Below, piece by piece: positions 54,193 to 62,711 of a stretch of 64,000 nucleotides of DNA; position 1 is the first letter of the stretch; every line of letters begins with the position of its first letter. Under the pieces are notes generated by a model. That model had not been told where the DNA came from. It did no database searches and was given only the letters and a program-made list of their open reading frames with translations. This DNA is from Paenibacillus sp. JNUCC32 (GTDB taxonomy: Bacteria; Bacillota; Bacilli; Paenibacillales; Paenibacillaceae): NCBI RefSeq assembly GCF_014863545.1, contig NZ_CP062260.1:1984001-2048000 (forward strand), in the 5' to 3' direction. The position numbers were made by a program, and so were the translations under genes.

Positions 54193-55095
54193 ATGGCAAA
54201 GCCGCTGCATGAAACTATTTTGTACCCCGACGATTCGTTTCCTTATATCATGTACACGCATACGCTTCATAAAAGCATTCCCGAAGGCAGAGGATTCAAC
54301 GATCTGCATTGGCACGAAGATCTGCAGATCACGTTGGTGACGAAAGGAAAACTGAGTATTCAAGTAAATGGGATGGATCATGAGCTGGAAACCGGCCAGG
54401 CGATTCTGATCAACAAGGGAGTTCTTCATGTGGCGACGCAGCTAACGCATGACGGTCAATATGTGAGTTTCAATTTTCCTGAGAAACTGCTCGCCTTCCA
54501 CGCGGACAGTGCCATGGAAAAAAATTATGTGCTCCCTTTTACCCATTCTTCTTTCGTTTCGCTCGTGATCACAGGAGACGCGGAGTGGGAGAAGCAGGTA
54601 TTGGACCTGCTCTGGGAAATGAGAAAGAAGTTTAATATTAAAAAAAGCTGGGGATGGGAATATGAGATTTCGATTCAAACCGTACAGCTATGGTACATCT
54701 TGATCTCCAATATGTCGGTCTCTCCCGTGGAAGCACCAAAACACGTGAAGCGGCAACAGGAGAGACTGCAATTCATGCTTAGCTTCATACATCAAAACTA
54801 CTCGTTTCCTGTAACGCTGCAAGAAATTGCCGATGTTGCGCATCTGAGCATCTCGGAGTGCACCCGATGTTTTAAAAAAACGGTTCATATGACCCCCTAC
54901 GAGTATCTGATCAAGTACCGGATAAAGAAAAGCAGCGAATTATTAATATCAACGGACGACACCATAACCGAGATCGCCCGCAGGGTAGGCTTCAATCATG
55001 TCAATCATTTTATTCAGTCTTTTAAAAAGTACCACGAAAGAACACCCAAAGATTTTAGAAAGCATAGAGCTGAAATGAAACATTCCAAAGTTTAA
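54193..55095 (+). CDS. AraC-family regulator with cupin sensor domain
   Basis: Regulator of 300 residues. The N-terminal AraC cupin (about 30-110) has DLHWHEDLQITLVTKGKL and LETGQAILINKGVLHV. The C-terminal double helix-turn-helix (about 195-295) has TLQEIADVAHLSISECTRCF and ITEIARRVGFNHVNHFIQSF. It is divergent from the EamA transporter, a common regulator-transporter pair. GAAAGGAG is 11 nt upstream of the ATG. Confidence 0.88.
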   Translation: MAKPLHETILYPDDSFPYIMYTHTLHKSIPEGRGFNDLHWHEDLQITLVTKGKLSIQVNGMDHELETGQAILINKGVLHVATQLTHDGQYVSFNFPEKLLAFHADSAMEKNYVLPFTHSSFVSLVITGDAEWEKQVLDLLWEMRKKFNIKKSWGWEYEISIQTVQLWYILISNMSVSPVEAPKHVKRQQERLQFMLSFIHQNYSFPVTLQEIADVAHLSISECTRCFKKTVHMTPYEYLIKYRIKKSSELLISTDDTITEIARRVGFNHVNHFIQSFKKYHERTPKDFRKHRAEMKHSKV

Positions 55096-55170
55096 CGTAT
55101 ATCCATTCAGTTTCATACTTTAACTGAGAAGACGATAGAGAAATCGGTAGTCTATCGTGAGGTCACGTAT

Positions 55171-56100
55171 ATGTCGGTTCTGAAAAAACGCAAGTGGATT
55201 TTATGGTTGTCCGCTTTAGTCCTGATCGTTGCAGTTCCAATAACAATTTTCATGCAAATTATCATTCATTCAAATATACCAGAACTTGCGGATGGTAGCA
55301 TTGAGCAGCGGTATGCGCAGAAAGGAAGCTATCATGTAAAGGTAGAAGAAGTTAAGAGAATGAGCGGGGAGGCTTTATTTAGAATATACTACCCGGCATT
55401 TCAAGAAGACGAATCCTATCCTATTATTTCATGGGGGAATGGAACGGATGCCACGCCAGATCGTTATGATGAGCTCTTAACTCATCTAGCTAGCTGGGGA
55501 TTCATAGTAATAGATTCGTACAGCAAGACAACAGGAACAGGCAAAGAAATTGTGGAGGCTATTGATTATTTGAAAAATGAAAACGAACAAGCAAACAGCT
55601 TGTTTTATCAAAAAATACAAATGGAACATATTGGTGCAGCTGGGCATTCTCAAGGGGCTACAGGTGTCATTAATGCACATACCAACTATAAAAGTGGATC
55701 GTTGATTAAGACGGTTGTTTCCATCGCTCTCCCGGATTTGAAGCATTGTGATCCGGAAGATGTGTACGATACAGCACGTATTACCGTTCCTTTTCTCATT
55801 ATGGGAGGTACACGAGATTTCATAATCTCACCGGTATCAACGAATCAATTAGCCTTACATAATACTCATGCAAGCACGCCAGTTATGATGGGGATGGCGA
55901 AAGGTGCTGCTCATACAGCGATTGAAGGTAATGGGGGCAATCATAGGGGGTACTTGACGGCTTGGATGAGATATCGGCTGTTTGATGATCAGGAAGCCAT
56001 GAAGGCATTTCATGGGGATTCTTCCGAGATGATGCTAAATACGAATTGGGTGGACGTTGAACAAGCTAATATGGATGATCATACATTCGTGAATCCATAA
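55171..56100 (+). CDS. alpha/beta hydrolase, cutinase/PETase-like branch
   Basis: Hydrolase of 309 residues with an N-terminal membrane anchor or uncleaved signal (about 9-28). The nucleophile elbow is AGHSQGA (G-H-S-Q-G, about residue 158), the acid is in LIMGGTRDFI, and the His is in KGAAHTAIEG. The oxyanion region is WGNGTDATP. The order and the G-H-S-Q-G motif fit polyester/lipid esterases of the cutinase-like and chlorophyllase-like branch. It is probably extracytoplasmic. Substrate inferred only. Confidence 0.83.
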   Translation: MSVLKKRKWILWLSALVLIVAVPITIFMQIIIHSNIPELADGSIEQRYAQKGSYHVKVEEVKRMSGEALFRIYYPAFQEDESYPIISWGNGTDATPDRYDELLTHLASWGFIVIDSYSKTTGTGKEIVEAIDYLKNENEQANSLFYQKIQMEHIGAAGHSQGATGVINAHTNYKSGSLIKTVVSIALPDLKHCDPEDVYDTARITVPFLIMGGTRDFIISPVSTNQLALHNTHASTPVMMGMAKGAAHTAIEGNGGNHRGYLTAWMRYRLFDDQEAMKAFHGDSSEMMLNTNWVDVEQANMDDHTFVNP

Positions 56101-56309
56101 CAATCATGTTCGGTTATATCCCCTCGTGGGATTATGTTCGTGTAATTTATAGGACTTTCTCTCTGGCGGAGTGCTCTTTTGCTTGTATAGACGAAAAGAA
56201 TCATTTTTCCGGGAAGTTTGATGAAATGGGTATACGACCTCTGTTGAATATAATACGATCAGTCTTATTACGTAACAAGTTCGAATTTACGACAACGGAG
56301 GGAAACGCT

Positions 56310-57179
56310 TTGAAGTACATTAGGACGATTATGATGATAGTAGGCGGCATCTGCTTGTTGGGCATTGGCTGTACCGTTCAGAAACAAGAATCGGAGATAA
56401 CCCTAAGCGAACTCAAACAATCCGATAACAATATTCGCGTACCACATAATGACCGACTGCATATGTCTACTGATCAGAGGTGGGTTGAGGAAGAAGGGCA
56501 TCAGTCTGATCTGATTCGGCTTCAATGGACGGCGGAAAGGGCTAAACCTGCAATCGTGTGGCTCGACGAGAAGGGAATGAACAAAACGGCGATCATATCG
56601 CATGACAAGGCTAACAATCCTGATCAGCACGACCATAAGCATATCTCATTCGAGACGACGATGTCGCCAACGGGGGAATATCCGAACCAACTGTTTACCC
56701 GGTTTGAAATTCCTTACGATACTGACGTTAGCGAGATTCGTACGCATTCTTCCAACTTCAATGTAATGAACGGCATATTGCGAGTCGCAGGGGAAAAAGG
56801 GACTAACCGGGATATCCAGTTCAGTGTAGCCGGCAAGGAAAATGAGACGATAACGAGATGGGCCCTTCGGGCAGATAGTTCCGAAGAACCGGGGGATAAT
56901 TCCGGAGCCGATATGCAGTTCGTTCGTTACGACGATGACGGCAACGTCGTTGATTCCCCGCTAACCATAAAGCGCAGCAGCGGTAATGTCGGTTTAGGTA
57001 CGAATGACCCCGATACCAAGTTAGATGTAAACGGGGATATGCTTCGAATCCGGGAGAAATTTACGCCAGCTTCATCCACAGATGCCTGTAGTCAGGGTCA
57101 GATAGCATGGGACGACGATTATGTATATGTTTGCGTTACCGAAAACAAGTGGAAAAGAACAGAGCTCTCGTCTTGGTAA
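56310..57179 (+). CDS. lipoprotein with tail-fibre-like C-terminal region
   Basis: Lipoprotein of 289 residues. The TTG at 56310 has GGAGGG 7 nt upstream; the frame is open to 56106 but that part looks non-coding. The signal peptide has lipobox LGIGC (Cys21). The middle is beta-rich. The segment SSGNVGLGTNDPDTKLDVNG (about 225-244) is the motif that precedes the trimer domain in phage tail fibres and other S74-type proteins, but the S74 catalytic domain itself is absent. No phage genes lie nearby. Function unknown. Confidence 0.68.
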   Translation: MKYIRTIMMIVGGICLLGIGCTVQKQESEITLSELKQSDNNIRVPHNDRLHMSTDQRWVEEEGHQSDLIRLQWTAERAKPAIVWLDEKGMNKTAIISHDKANNPDQHDHKHISFETTMSPTGEYPNQLFTRFEIPYDTDVSEIRTHSSNFNVMNGILRVAGEKGTNRDIQFSVAGKENETITRWALRADSSEEPGDNSGADMQFVRYDDDGNVVDSPLTIKRSSGNVGLGTNDPDTKLDVNGDMLRIREKFTPASSTDACSQGQIAWDDDYVYVCVTENKWKRTELSSW

Positions 57180-57399
57180 CATTGGATAGGTGATAGGCGA
57201 AAAGGGGCAAGTGCGGGAAAGGGGCCTTGTCCTTTAACGGTATATGTCAAGGATTGCCGCGGCACAAGAACATGGGCTAAAAAACCATAGTGGGTGTTTC
57301 GGCATAGCAAGCATCATCGATCCGGGTAGTTCAACAATCAAAGGAGAACTCCGCAAAATGTGTTATCCATATTTAATTTTGTCATTTATCGCATCCCAT

Positions 57400-57609
57400 T
57401 CACTCTTTCTTTTTTTTGAAGAAATCGAACTTGATCACATAATCAAAGAGAAAGGTGATTGCAACAGCTCCAAGTGGAATCATTGCGTATGCCCACGGCG
57501 GATTATTTGGAGCTTCACCAGGGGGTGCATCAATTAAAATCTCAAAAAGAACAACACAGTAAATTACGGCCAATACAATACCTGTTACGTTCCTGCCTTT
57601 TTTACGCAT
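57400..57609 (-). CDS. small two-helix membrane protein
   Basis: Protein of 69 residues, not recognised. It has two transmembrane helices (about 8-26 and 39-58) with a proline-rich loop (DAPPGEAPNNPPWAY) between them, and a lysine-rich C-terminus (KFDFFKKKKE). GGAAGGTG 10 nt upstream of the ATG supports it as real. Confidence 0.6.
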   Translation of the reverse strand: MRKKGRNVTGIVLAVIYCVVLFEILIDAPPGEAPNNPPWAYAMIPLGAVAITFLFDYVIKFDFFKKKKE

Positions 57610-57834
57610 GGCTATTTTTCACCTTCCTTAACTTTAACAACCACTGAATATAAATCATCTTATTCTAGAAACGTTGAGAAGCGGGTCTTCCGGAACTTGA
57701 AGGTCTGGATAAGCTAAAGTGAACTGTTAAAGAAGGAGAGTCGGAAAGTCATTTTCAGCATCATTTTCCTGTGGATTAGTCCGACGTTGGGTAGCAACAG
57801 GCTTTACCATTATAAGACAAAATGATTTTTAGGT

Positions 57835-58293
57835 TCAGAATAGGGGACCGGGGAATCCATTCAGACGTGCGATGACGCCGATTTGACCGACATGGTACGA
57901 CTCATGCTCGAAAACATGATGGAAAATCCATCGCAGAGTTGGCGCCGAAGGCGGTTCCCAACCGTCTGAAAAACGAGGGAGCTGTATGGCTGGTGCATAT
58001 TCATCGTAAACCATGGAATTGAGCTTCAGCTCCGTTTGGTTCCGAATATCGATATAGGCCTGTAAAATTTGCTGCGAGTGCTCCAAAGACTGCGGAAGTA
58101 GACATTTTCCCTTAGAACTAATCACGTTAATCCACTCGTCTTCGCTGCGCGCGATGTGCTCAACGATCCAGGCGATAGTGTTGGGATGATCGGGATGCTT
58201 TGCATACCACTGTTCTTCCGTCAATTGGTTTAAATAAGGGATCAGGATCTTCCTTACATCATTTCGATAAGGAAAAAAAGCAACTAGTTTCAT
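57835..58293 (-). CDS. DinB-family protein
   Basis: Four-helix-bundle protein of 152 residues. The expected metal-binding histidines are in WIVEHIARSEDEW and in HHVFEHESYHVGQIG near the C-terminus. Related proteins are thiol-dependent transferases (bacillithiol/mycothiol type) or of unknown role. GGAGGAG is 3-4 nt upstream of the ATG. Single gene. Confidence 0.85.
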   Translation of the reverse strand: MKLVAFFPYRNDVRKILIPYLNQLTEEQWYAKHPDHPNTIAWIVEHIARSEDEWINVISSKGKCLLPQSLEHSQQILQAYIDIRNQTELKLNSMVYDEYAPAIQLPRFSDGWEPPSAPTLRWIFHHVFEHESYHVGQIGVIARLNGFPGPLF

Positions 58294-58546
58294 GACTCCT
58301 CCGGTAAGAAGATAGAATAAGTAAAAATTGAACTATCATCATAGAGGTTCATTATAGCTTAATATATGGACGGGAACAACGGAATCTCAAAGTTACGATA
58401 GTTGAAAGAAAACAGATGGAGCAGTTTGCCTGTTGGCAGCTGCTTCATTTTCATTACTCATAGTTCAATTATAATTGTTTTCTCAATCCTGTTTATACAT
58501 TGAAACTGTTAAACTGTAATTAAATTGAACGATTGGGGAATTAGAG

Positions 58547-59071
58547 ATGAGTAAAGGGAAGATCGTGTTTTTGAACGGAGTAACCAGTTCAGGAAAAACA
58601 TCTATTGTAGACGCTATTCAATTAAAATCGGATGAGTTTTATTATGTTGTTGCTAACGATCTATTTGAGAATACAATTGGCGATCACTATCTTCGAGAAG
58701 ATTATTGGAAATATTTAAGTGATGCCATTATTATGATGTATCATACCGCCAAACTATTTTCTGACCATGGTAAAAATGTGCTTATCGATGGCATCTTGGT
58801 AGAAAGACCTGAGTTAAAGCCGCATTATGAAAAAGTTAAGGACATATTTGCCGGGTACCCCTTTTATATGGTTGAAGTGTTTTGTCCTTTGGAAATTTGC
58901 CGCCAAAGAAATATTGAACGTGGAGATAGAGCTGAAGATCAATCAGACTGGCAAAACAGAATGATGGCAAAAGATATACAGTACGACTGTACTGTCAACA
59001 CATACATAAATTCATCTGAAGAGTGTGCGGGTTCGATTCTAAAATGTTTGCATGGTAGGTCAAAAGATTAA
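58547..59071 (+). CDS. chloramphenicol phosphotransferase (CPT)-like P-loop kinase
   Basis: Kinase of 174 residues. The N-terminal Walker A is GVTSSGKTS (about residues 11-19), followed by VANDLFENT with the Asp that acts as base in CPT. The adenine-side lid region is EICRQRNIERGDR. The fold and length match CPT-like proteins. True chloramphenicol resistance is not shown, and many members have other substrates. Terminator at 59116. Confidence 0.82.
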   Translation: MSKGKIVFLNGVTSSGKTSIVDAIQLKSDEFYYVVANDLFENTIGDHYLREDYWKYLSDAIIMMYHTAKLFSDHGKNVLIDGILVERPELKPHYEKVKDIFAGYPFYMVEVFCPLEICRQRNIERGDRAEDQSDWQNRMMAKDIQYDCTVNTYINSSEECAGSILKCLHGRSKD

Positions 59072-59114
59072 TCATGTTACGCCTCACGGGAAACAGCTCA
59101 ATAACAACAAAAAG

Positions 59115-59147
59115 GCAGCCGACCAATGTGATCGGCTGTTTTTTTTC
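59115..59147 (+). terminator. Rho-independent terminator
   Basis: CAGCCGA (59116-59122) / TCGGCTG (59132-59138), then eight T. Confidence 0.82.
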
Positions 59148-59319
59148 AACTGACGTGCTGAGTATTCTGTAGATAGGTGAAGAGGGACAAAAACATGGCA
59201 TCTTTGGTACCGTTTTTAGGTAGTATACAATTTCAATATAATTGCAAACCTCAAAGCGCCTTGTATTCGTGTTCTTGATGTTGCGAGCTAAAGGTGTTTT
59301 TCTGACAAAGAACAAAAAC

Positions 59320-59961
59320 TTAAAGCTTTCTCAACTCATGCAGAATGTCTTCCGGATCCAATCGCTGCATAAAATCCGGATTGACATAGGCGGAACGGAT
59401 AATACCAGATTCATCGATCATGAAGGTGGAAGGAATCGGCAGGACCCAGCGGTTCATCGCATTGTATTCCGTTAGGTCCATGCCTACTTGTTTCATAATG
59501 TTCTGGATGTAGTCCGGAACGTCGTAAAGAATATTATAGAAGGCTGCCACGAGACCGTTTGTGTCGCTAAGCACTTGGAAGGACAGCTCTTCTTTCTCTT
59601 GCTGGGAAAGCGTGTTGTCCGGACTTTGTGGGCTGACTGCGATGAGCTGACCCCCGAGGGCTTCAATATCCGGAAGTAGCTCCTGATAGCTCTTAAGCTG
59701 AGTGTTGCAGAACGGGCACCATCCGCCCCGGTAGAAAGTAAGGACAACAGGTCCTTTGGACAGTTCATCATAGAGGTTAACCGTTTCTCCCAAAGCATTT
59801 TTGAGTGTGAAATCCTTGGCCTTCTGCCCCTCCTGTCGGCCGTAAGCTATACCGGACTCCTGTTGCTCCTGGATCTGTCGGAACATCTCCGCTTGGATCT
59901 CCAAAGGGGTATGCGCTATAAATTCCTGTTTGACTGTGGCTAATGCTTGAGTTAATGACAT
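59320..59961 (-). CDS. peroxiredoxin-like AhpC/TSA-family protein
   Basis: Thioredoxin-fold protein of 213 residues with GGWCPFCNTQL (C-x-x-C at about residues 83-86) and a helical N-terminal extension of about 45 residues. The Cys pair and the loop PSTFMIDESGIIRSAYV fit the 'peroxiredoxin-like' (Bcp/AhpC-TSA) branch. Cytosolic. AAGGAG precedes the ATG. It is the last gene of a minus-strand cluster with a membrane protein and a TetR regulator, which suggests redox or electrophile defence. Confidence 0.87.
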   Translation of the reverse strand: MSLTQALATVKQEFIAHTPLEIQAEMFRQIQEQQESGIAYGRQEGQKAKDFTLKNALGETVNLYDELSKGPVVLTFYRGGWCPFCNTQLKSYQELLPDIEALGGQLIAVSPQSPDNTLSQQEKEELSFQVLSDTNGLVAAFYNILYDVPDYIQNIMKQVGMDLTEYNAMNRWVLPIPSTFMIDESGIIRSAYVNPDFMQRLDPEDILHELRKL

Positions 59962-60033
59962 GTTTTGCTCCTTCTTTTTAGTTAATTATCCTCTCGGTTT
60001 AATCCTTGACTCATTATCTTCCTTCCCACATCT

Positions 60034-60546
60034 TTAGGCAGACATCTCAGTTGACGAGTCGAAAGTATCCAGTCTGTTTTGCCTGCGTAAATGGATGATT
60101 TGTGCTGTCAAACCAACGATAAAAATGACGAGGAGAGTGGCTTGAGCGCCAAGTAGGACTGGCGAACTCAGATCGGAGACTAAGGGGTTGCCGTCTGGAA
60201 CACGGGTCAGGATTTCAGTAATAGTCGGCAACATCAGCAGAAACGCCGTCAGGCTAAGGAAAATGGTCTCAAGGTACTTGCCGGAACGCCCAAAGCCTGA
60301 AATACGCCCGACGCCGTATCCGCCGAGCAGCAGCAGGATCGTTGCCGTGCTAATGACATAGCTTACCGACTGATGAGCGATGGGGAATACCGTGATGGCG
60401 CCGATTATCATCGAAATGAAGTAGACGACATCAGGCCTTGACCTAGGGACAATCCGTCCGTAGCGAGCAAACATATATGTAGCCAGCGGAATGGCGGGCA
60501 AGCTGCTGAGCGTATGCACCCAGCCGAGTGATGAAATTCCAAACAT
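60034..60546 (-). CDS. four-helix membrane protein of unknown function
   Basis: Protein of 170 residues, not recognised by domain. It has four helices (about 10-28, 40-60, 65-82 and 130-152), an early conserved-looking WVHTLSSLPAIPLATYMFAR and an acidic C-terminus. GAAAGGAG is 6 nt upstream of the ATG, and that site overlaps the stop codon of the decayed frame upstream, so the two were once one operon. Confidence 0.7.
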   Translation of the reverse strand: MFGISSLGWVHTLSSLPAIPLATYMFARYGRIVPRSRPDVVYFISMIIGAITVFPIAHQSVSYVISTATILLLLGGYGVGRISGFGRSGKYLETIFLSLTAFLLMLPTITEILTRVPDGNPLVSDLSSPVLLGAQATLLVIFIVGLTAQIIHLRRQNRLDTFDSSTEMSA

Positions 60547-60558
60547 AACTGACTCCTT

Positions 60559-60790
60559 TCAGTCCTTAAAGACAAGGGTAATTTGTTTTGTTATGTCGAT
60601 AGATTTACGCGAGCCAATACTAGCGGCTGACATCATGTCCTTCGCGCCACCAACTGTCGGACTGCGAACGAACATGCCTTCTTCGTAGACTGCCGACAAC
60701 TAGATGACCCATATATCGGCACTTAGCGGATATGACGCGATTCGTTCGACAATAGCGAGCATATCCTCAACAGTACGTAGCTTCCTCTCT
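60559..60790 (-). pseudogene. decayed gene upstream of the membrane protein
   Basis: In one minus-strand frame a coding-like stretch (RTVEDMLAIVERIASYPLSA, then a TAG stop, then YEEGMFVRSPTVGGAKDMMS and on to a TGA at 60559) continues through an in-frame stop. No start is found. It lies between the TetR gene and the membrane protein, in operon position. Family not recognised. Confidence 0.45.
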
Positions 60791-60865
60791 AGATGACTTA
60801 AGCTAAGGGGTTAAGTTAATCTCTTGTGATCTCGATCATGTCTGTAATTTTCGACACTGGACCAA

Positions 60866-61450
60866 TCACAATGGAATTGCGAGTCGCTCCAAGAGCGGGC
60901 CTGTCACGAAGCTGAACATATTCGGATCGCCATAGGCCCGCGCCGAAAGCATAGCTCCGTGAACCGTAGCCATGAATGCTTCGGCCTCGGCCTGCGGGGT
61001 ACTTCTAAGTTGAAGTTGCCCAAGCCGCGATCCGCGATCCAGCACGGATGTCAACCACGTTGACAGATAGCGGAAATGCTCCCTGACCTCCATGGCAACC
61101 TCCTCGGGCAGGACAGGGAGTTGACTTGCCAACAACGCGCAGACACAAATCGGAGCGCTAGCGTCCGCGATGCAGGCTTCCCAATAGCCAACGTAAAACC
61201 GAAGCTGTTCGAGAGCATCGGATACATGGAGTTCAATATTCTCCATCCCCGCTTCAGCTTCTTCCCGATACCGCGCAACCAGTGTTCGAACCAGATCGAC
61301 CTTGCTTGGAAAATGGTGATGGATGCTCGCCTTACGAATCCCAACCACTTCAGCGATGTCAGCATAACTAAAACCGTTGTAGCCGCCGGCGATGATCAAA
61401 GAACGAGCACAAGTCAGAATGTCATCAGAAGTAGTAGTTAAATTTTTCAT
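60866..61450 (-). CDS. TetR/AcrR-family transcriptional regulator
   Basis: Regulator of 194 residues. The helix-turn-helix is YADIAEVVGIRKASIHHHFP (about residues 28-47), followed by PSKVDLVRTLVARY. The C-terminal domain resembles the AcrR/NemR-type electrophile or biocide sensors, with two Cys (VCAL and the upstream CIAD region). An 18-nt palindrome lies 10 nt before the start. It is probably an autorepressor and repressor of the peroxiredoxin cluster downstream. Confidence 0.87.
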   Translation of the reverse strand: MKNLTTTSDDILTCARSLIIAGGYNGFSYADIAEVVGIRKASIHHHFPSKVDLVRTLVARYREEAEAGMENIELHVSDALEQLRFYVGYWEACIADASAPICVCALLASQLPVLPEEVAMEVREHFRYLSTWLTSVLDRGSRLGQLQLRSTPQAEAEAFMATVHGAMLSARAYGDPNMFSFVTGPLLERLAIPL

Positions 61451-61459
61451 GTCATCAGT

Positions 61460-61477
61460 CTACCAACTAGTAGGTAG
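61460..61477. promoter_or_regulatory. probable TetR operator
   Basis: CTACCAACTAGTAGGTAG, a near-perfect 18-bp palindrome centred on ACTAGT, immediately upstream of the TetR gene. Confidence 0.6.
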
Positions 61478-61522
61478 AGTGTCAAGTGAGTTCGGAAGTC
61501 TTATAAAAACTAAAGGAGGTGT

Positions 61523-61561
61523 AGCTGGTCAGAGCGATCAGTTGCCTTTTTAAGCTAACGG
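61523..61561 (+). repeat. hairpin repeat shared with 36172-36210
   Basis: AGCTGGTCAGAGCGATCAG is identical to 36172-36190, and the flank TGCCTTTTTAAG is nearly the same. It is likely a terminator type of this genome. No gene stop codon is close upstream on the plus strand. Confidence 0.5.
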
Positions 61562-61677
61562 TAGTGGACGTGGCCCCCAATTATCGGGGAGTTCGTGATC
61601 GACTGAATCTGAAGCTGATCGAGACCCAACCCTTCAGCTCCGGCGTCGTGGTGCTTCGCTACACGCTCGTTCGTTAG
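61561..61677 (+). pseudogene. 39-codon coding-like fragment
   Basis: Open frame without start (DVAPNYRGVRDRLNLKLIET, then FSSGVVVLRYTLVR and TAG). It looks like the C-terminal end of a lost gene. Not recognised. A hairpin GCAGCCG / CGGCTGC follows at about 61744-61769. The rest of 61451-61908 shows nothing else. Confidence 0.3.
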
Positions 61678-61908
61678 CTGCCTGTGCCTGGCTGATCACC
61701 GCAGCTAGGCACTGCCAGACGAATCTATATGAGCACAAGATGCAGCCGGCTAACATATGTCGGCTGCTTCGACGTGGAGCTTTTCTGCTGAACCTAACGA
61801 GCAAAGATACAAGTAGTGAGGAGGTATAAATTGACATTTTGCAGATTAATGAATACAATCAATACAGAACGAATGTTCGTAAAAATCGGAATTGGGGGAA
61901 CAATTTCA

Positions 61909-62337
61909 ATGGATTTGATTATTGAAAAAACCAGAGATATTAATGCAAGTAAGAAAGTTGTTTGGAAGGTATTAACTGATCCTGATTCCATTAGAGATTG
62001 GTTAGGGGTACATATTGAAACGGATTGGAGAGAAGAGAGTCCGATCACATTTTCATTCTCATGGGACGGAAAAAACCTTACCGATAAGGGACATATATTG
62101 AAATTCATGGAACCGGACACTTTCTCTTATGATTATTGGAGTGGGTTTTCGGGAACTCCAGACACTCCAGAAAATTACTCAATTATTGCGTTCCGATTAT
62201 TTGATAATCACGACAGTACAACACTTGTTTTAACGCACCGCAACTTTTCAACACCAACGATGTATGAACACTCGGATAAAAACTGGGAAGAGACTTTAGA
62301 CAAAATAAAGCTATTAGCAGAAAAAGTGATATCATAG
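61909..62337 (+). CDS. SRPBCC (AHSA1-like) domain protein
   Basis: Protein of 142 residues with a helix-grip fold, AHSA1 (activator of Hsp90 ATPase homologue) type. The core is KVVWKVLTDPDSIRDWLG and ITFSFSWDGKNLTDKGHIL, with a C-terminal helix WEETLDKIKLLAEK. Such proteins bind hydrophobic ligands; the ligand is unknown. The start at 61909 has GGGGG 10 nt upstream; the frame is open to 61816. Terminator follows. Confidence 0.85.
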   Translation: MDLIIEKTRDINASKKVVWKVLTDPDSIRDWLGVHIETDWREESPITFSFSWDGKNLTDKGHILKFMEPDTFSYDYWSGFSGTPDTPENYSIIAFRLFDNHDSTTLVLTHRNFSTPTMYEHSDKNWEETLDKIKLLAEKVIS

Positions 62338-62376
62338 TTCAATTAACTTGTCGGGCACAAGAGCATAATCCATTGA

Positions 62377-62404
62377 GAGTCGCTAATTTAGCGGCTTTTT
62401 TTGT
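62377..62404 (+). terminator. Rho-independent terminator
   Basis: AGTCGCT / AGCGGCT stem, then TTTTTTTGTTTT. It is the same hairpin as at 578. Confidence 0.78.
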
Positions 62405-62557
62405 TTTAGCGGTACAATACGAACCGAAATGTAGCTTTTCTGTAGTTTATGTAGCCCCCTTAAGTCAAATAATAAACGACAGACGCATAAAGTTATGAAA
62501 TTATTGCTCTCATCTGCAGGTGTTAATAACATAAAACATGCACGACGCGCTAGTTGA

Positions 62558-62695
62558 CATGCTGGGCAAGCCGTTGCCAACTCCAACGCACAGTGCATCC
62601 CCATCTCGATGTACGGTCACCCCTGGGTGGGTCCCGGTGTCAAAGCCTGGCAGTTCATCAAAACGGACGGGCAAAGGGGGACAGTCCTTGGATAA
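62558..62695 (+). pseudogene. coding remnant without a start
   Basis: An open frame from just after a TGA (62555-62557) to TAA at 62695 reads as protein (ANSNAQCIPISMYGHPWVGP, then KAWQFIKTDGQRGTVLG). It has no start codon or ribosome binding site. It is the 3' end of a lost gene; family not identified. The rest of the gap 62405-62711 holds no gene. Confidence 0.4.
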
Positions 62696-62711
62696 CCTAG
62701 GGCTTTTGGCG

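Noticed and set aside
56106..56309. 68 extra codons before the tail-fibre-like lipoprotein
   Set aside because: They would destroy the signal peptide and lipobox. A GGAGGG site points to the TTG at 56310.
56310..57179. prophage remnant
   Set aside because: One tail-fibre-like motif only, in a lipoprotein; no integrase, capsid, tail or lysis genes nearby.
58547..59071. calling the CPT-like gene a chloramphenicol-resistance gene
   Set aside because: Fold and P-loop match, but no specificity residues can be judged by eye and no resistance context is present.
61816..61908. 31 extra codons before the SRPBCC gene
   Set aside because: The family fold begins at MDLIIEKTRD, and a ribosome binding site precedes 61909.
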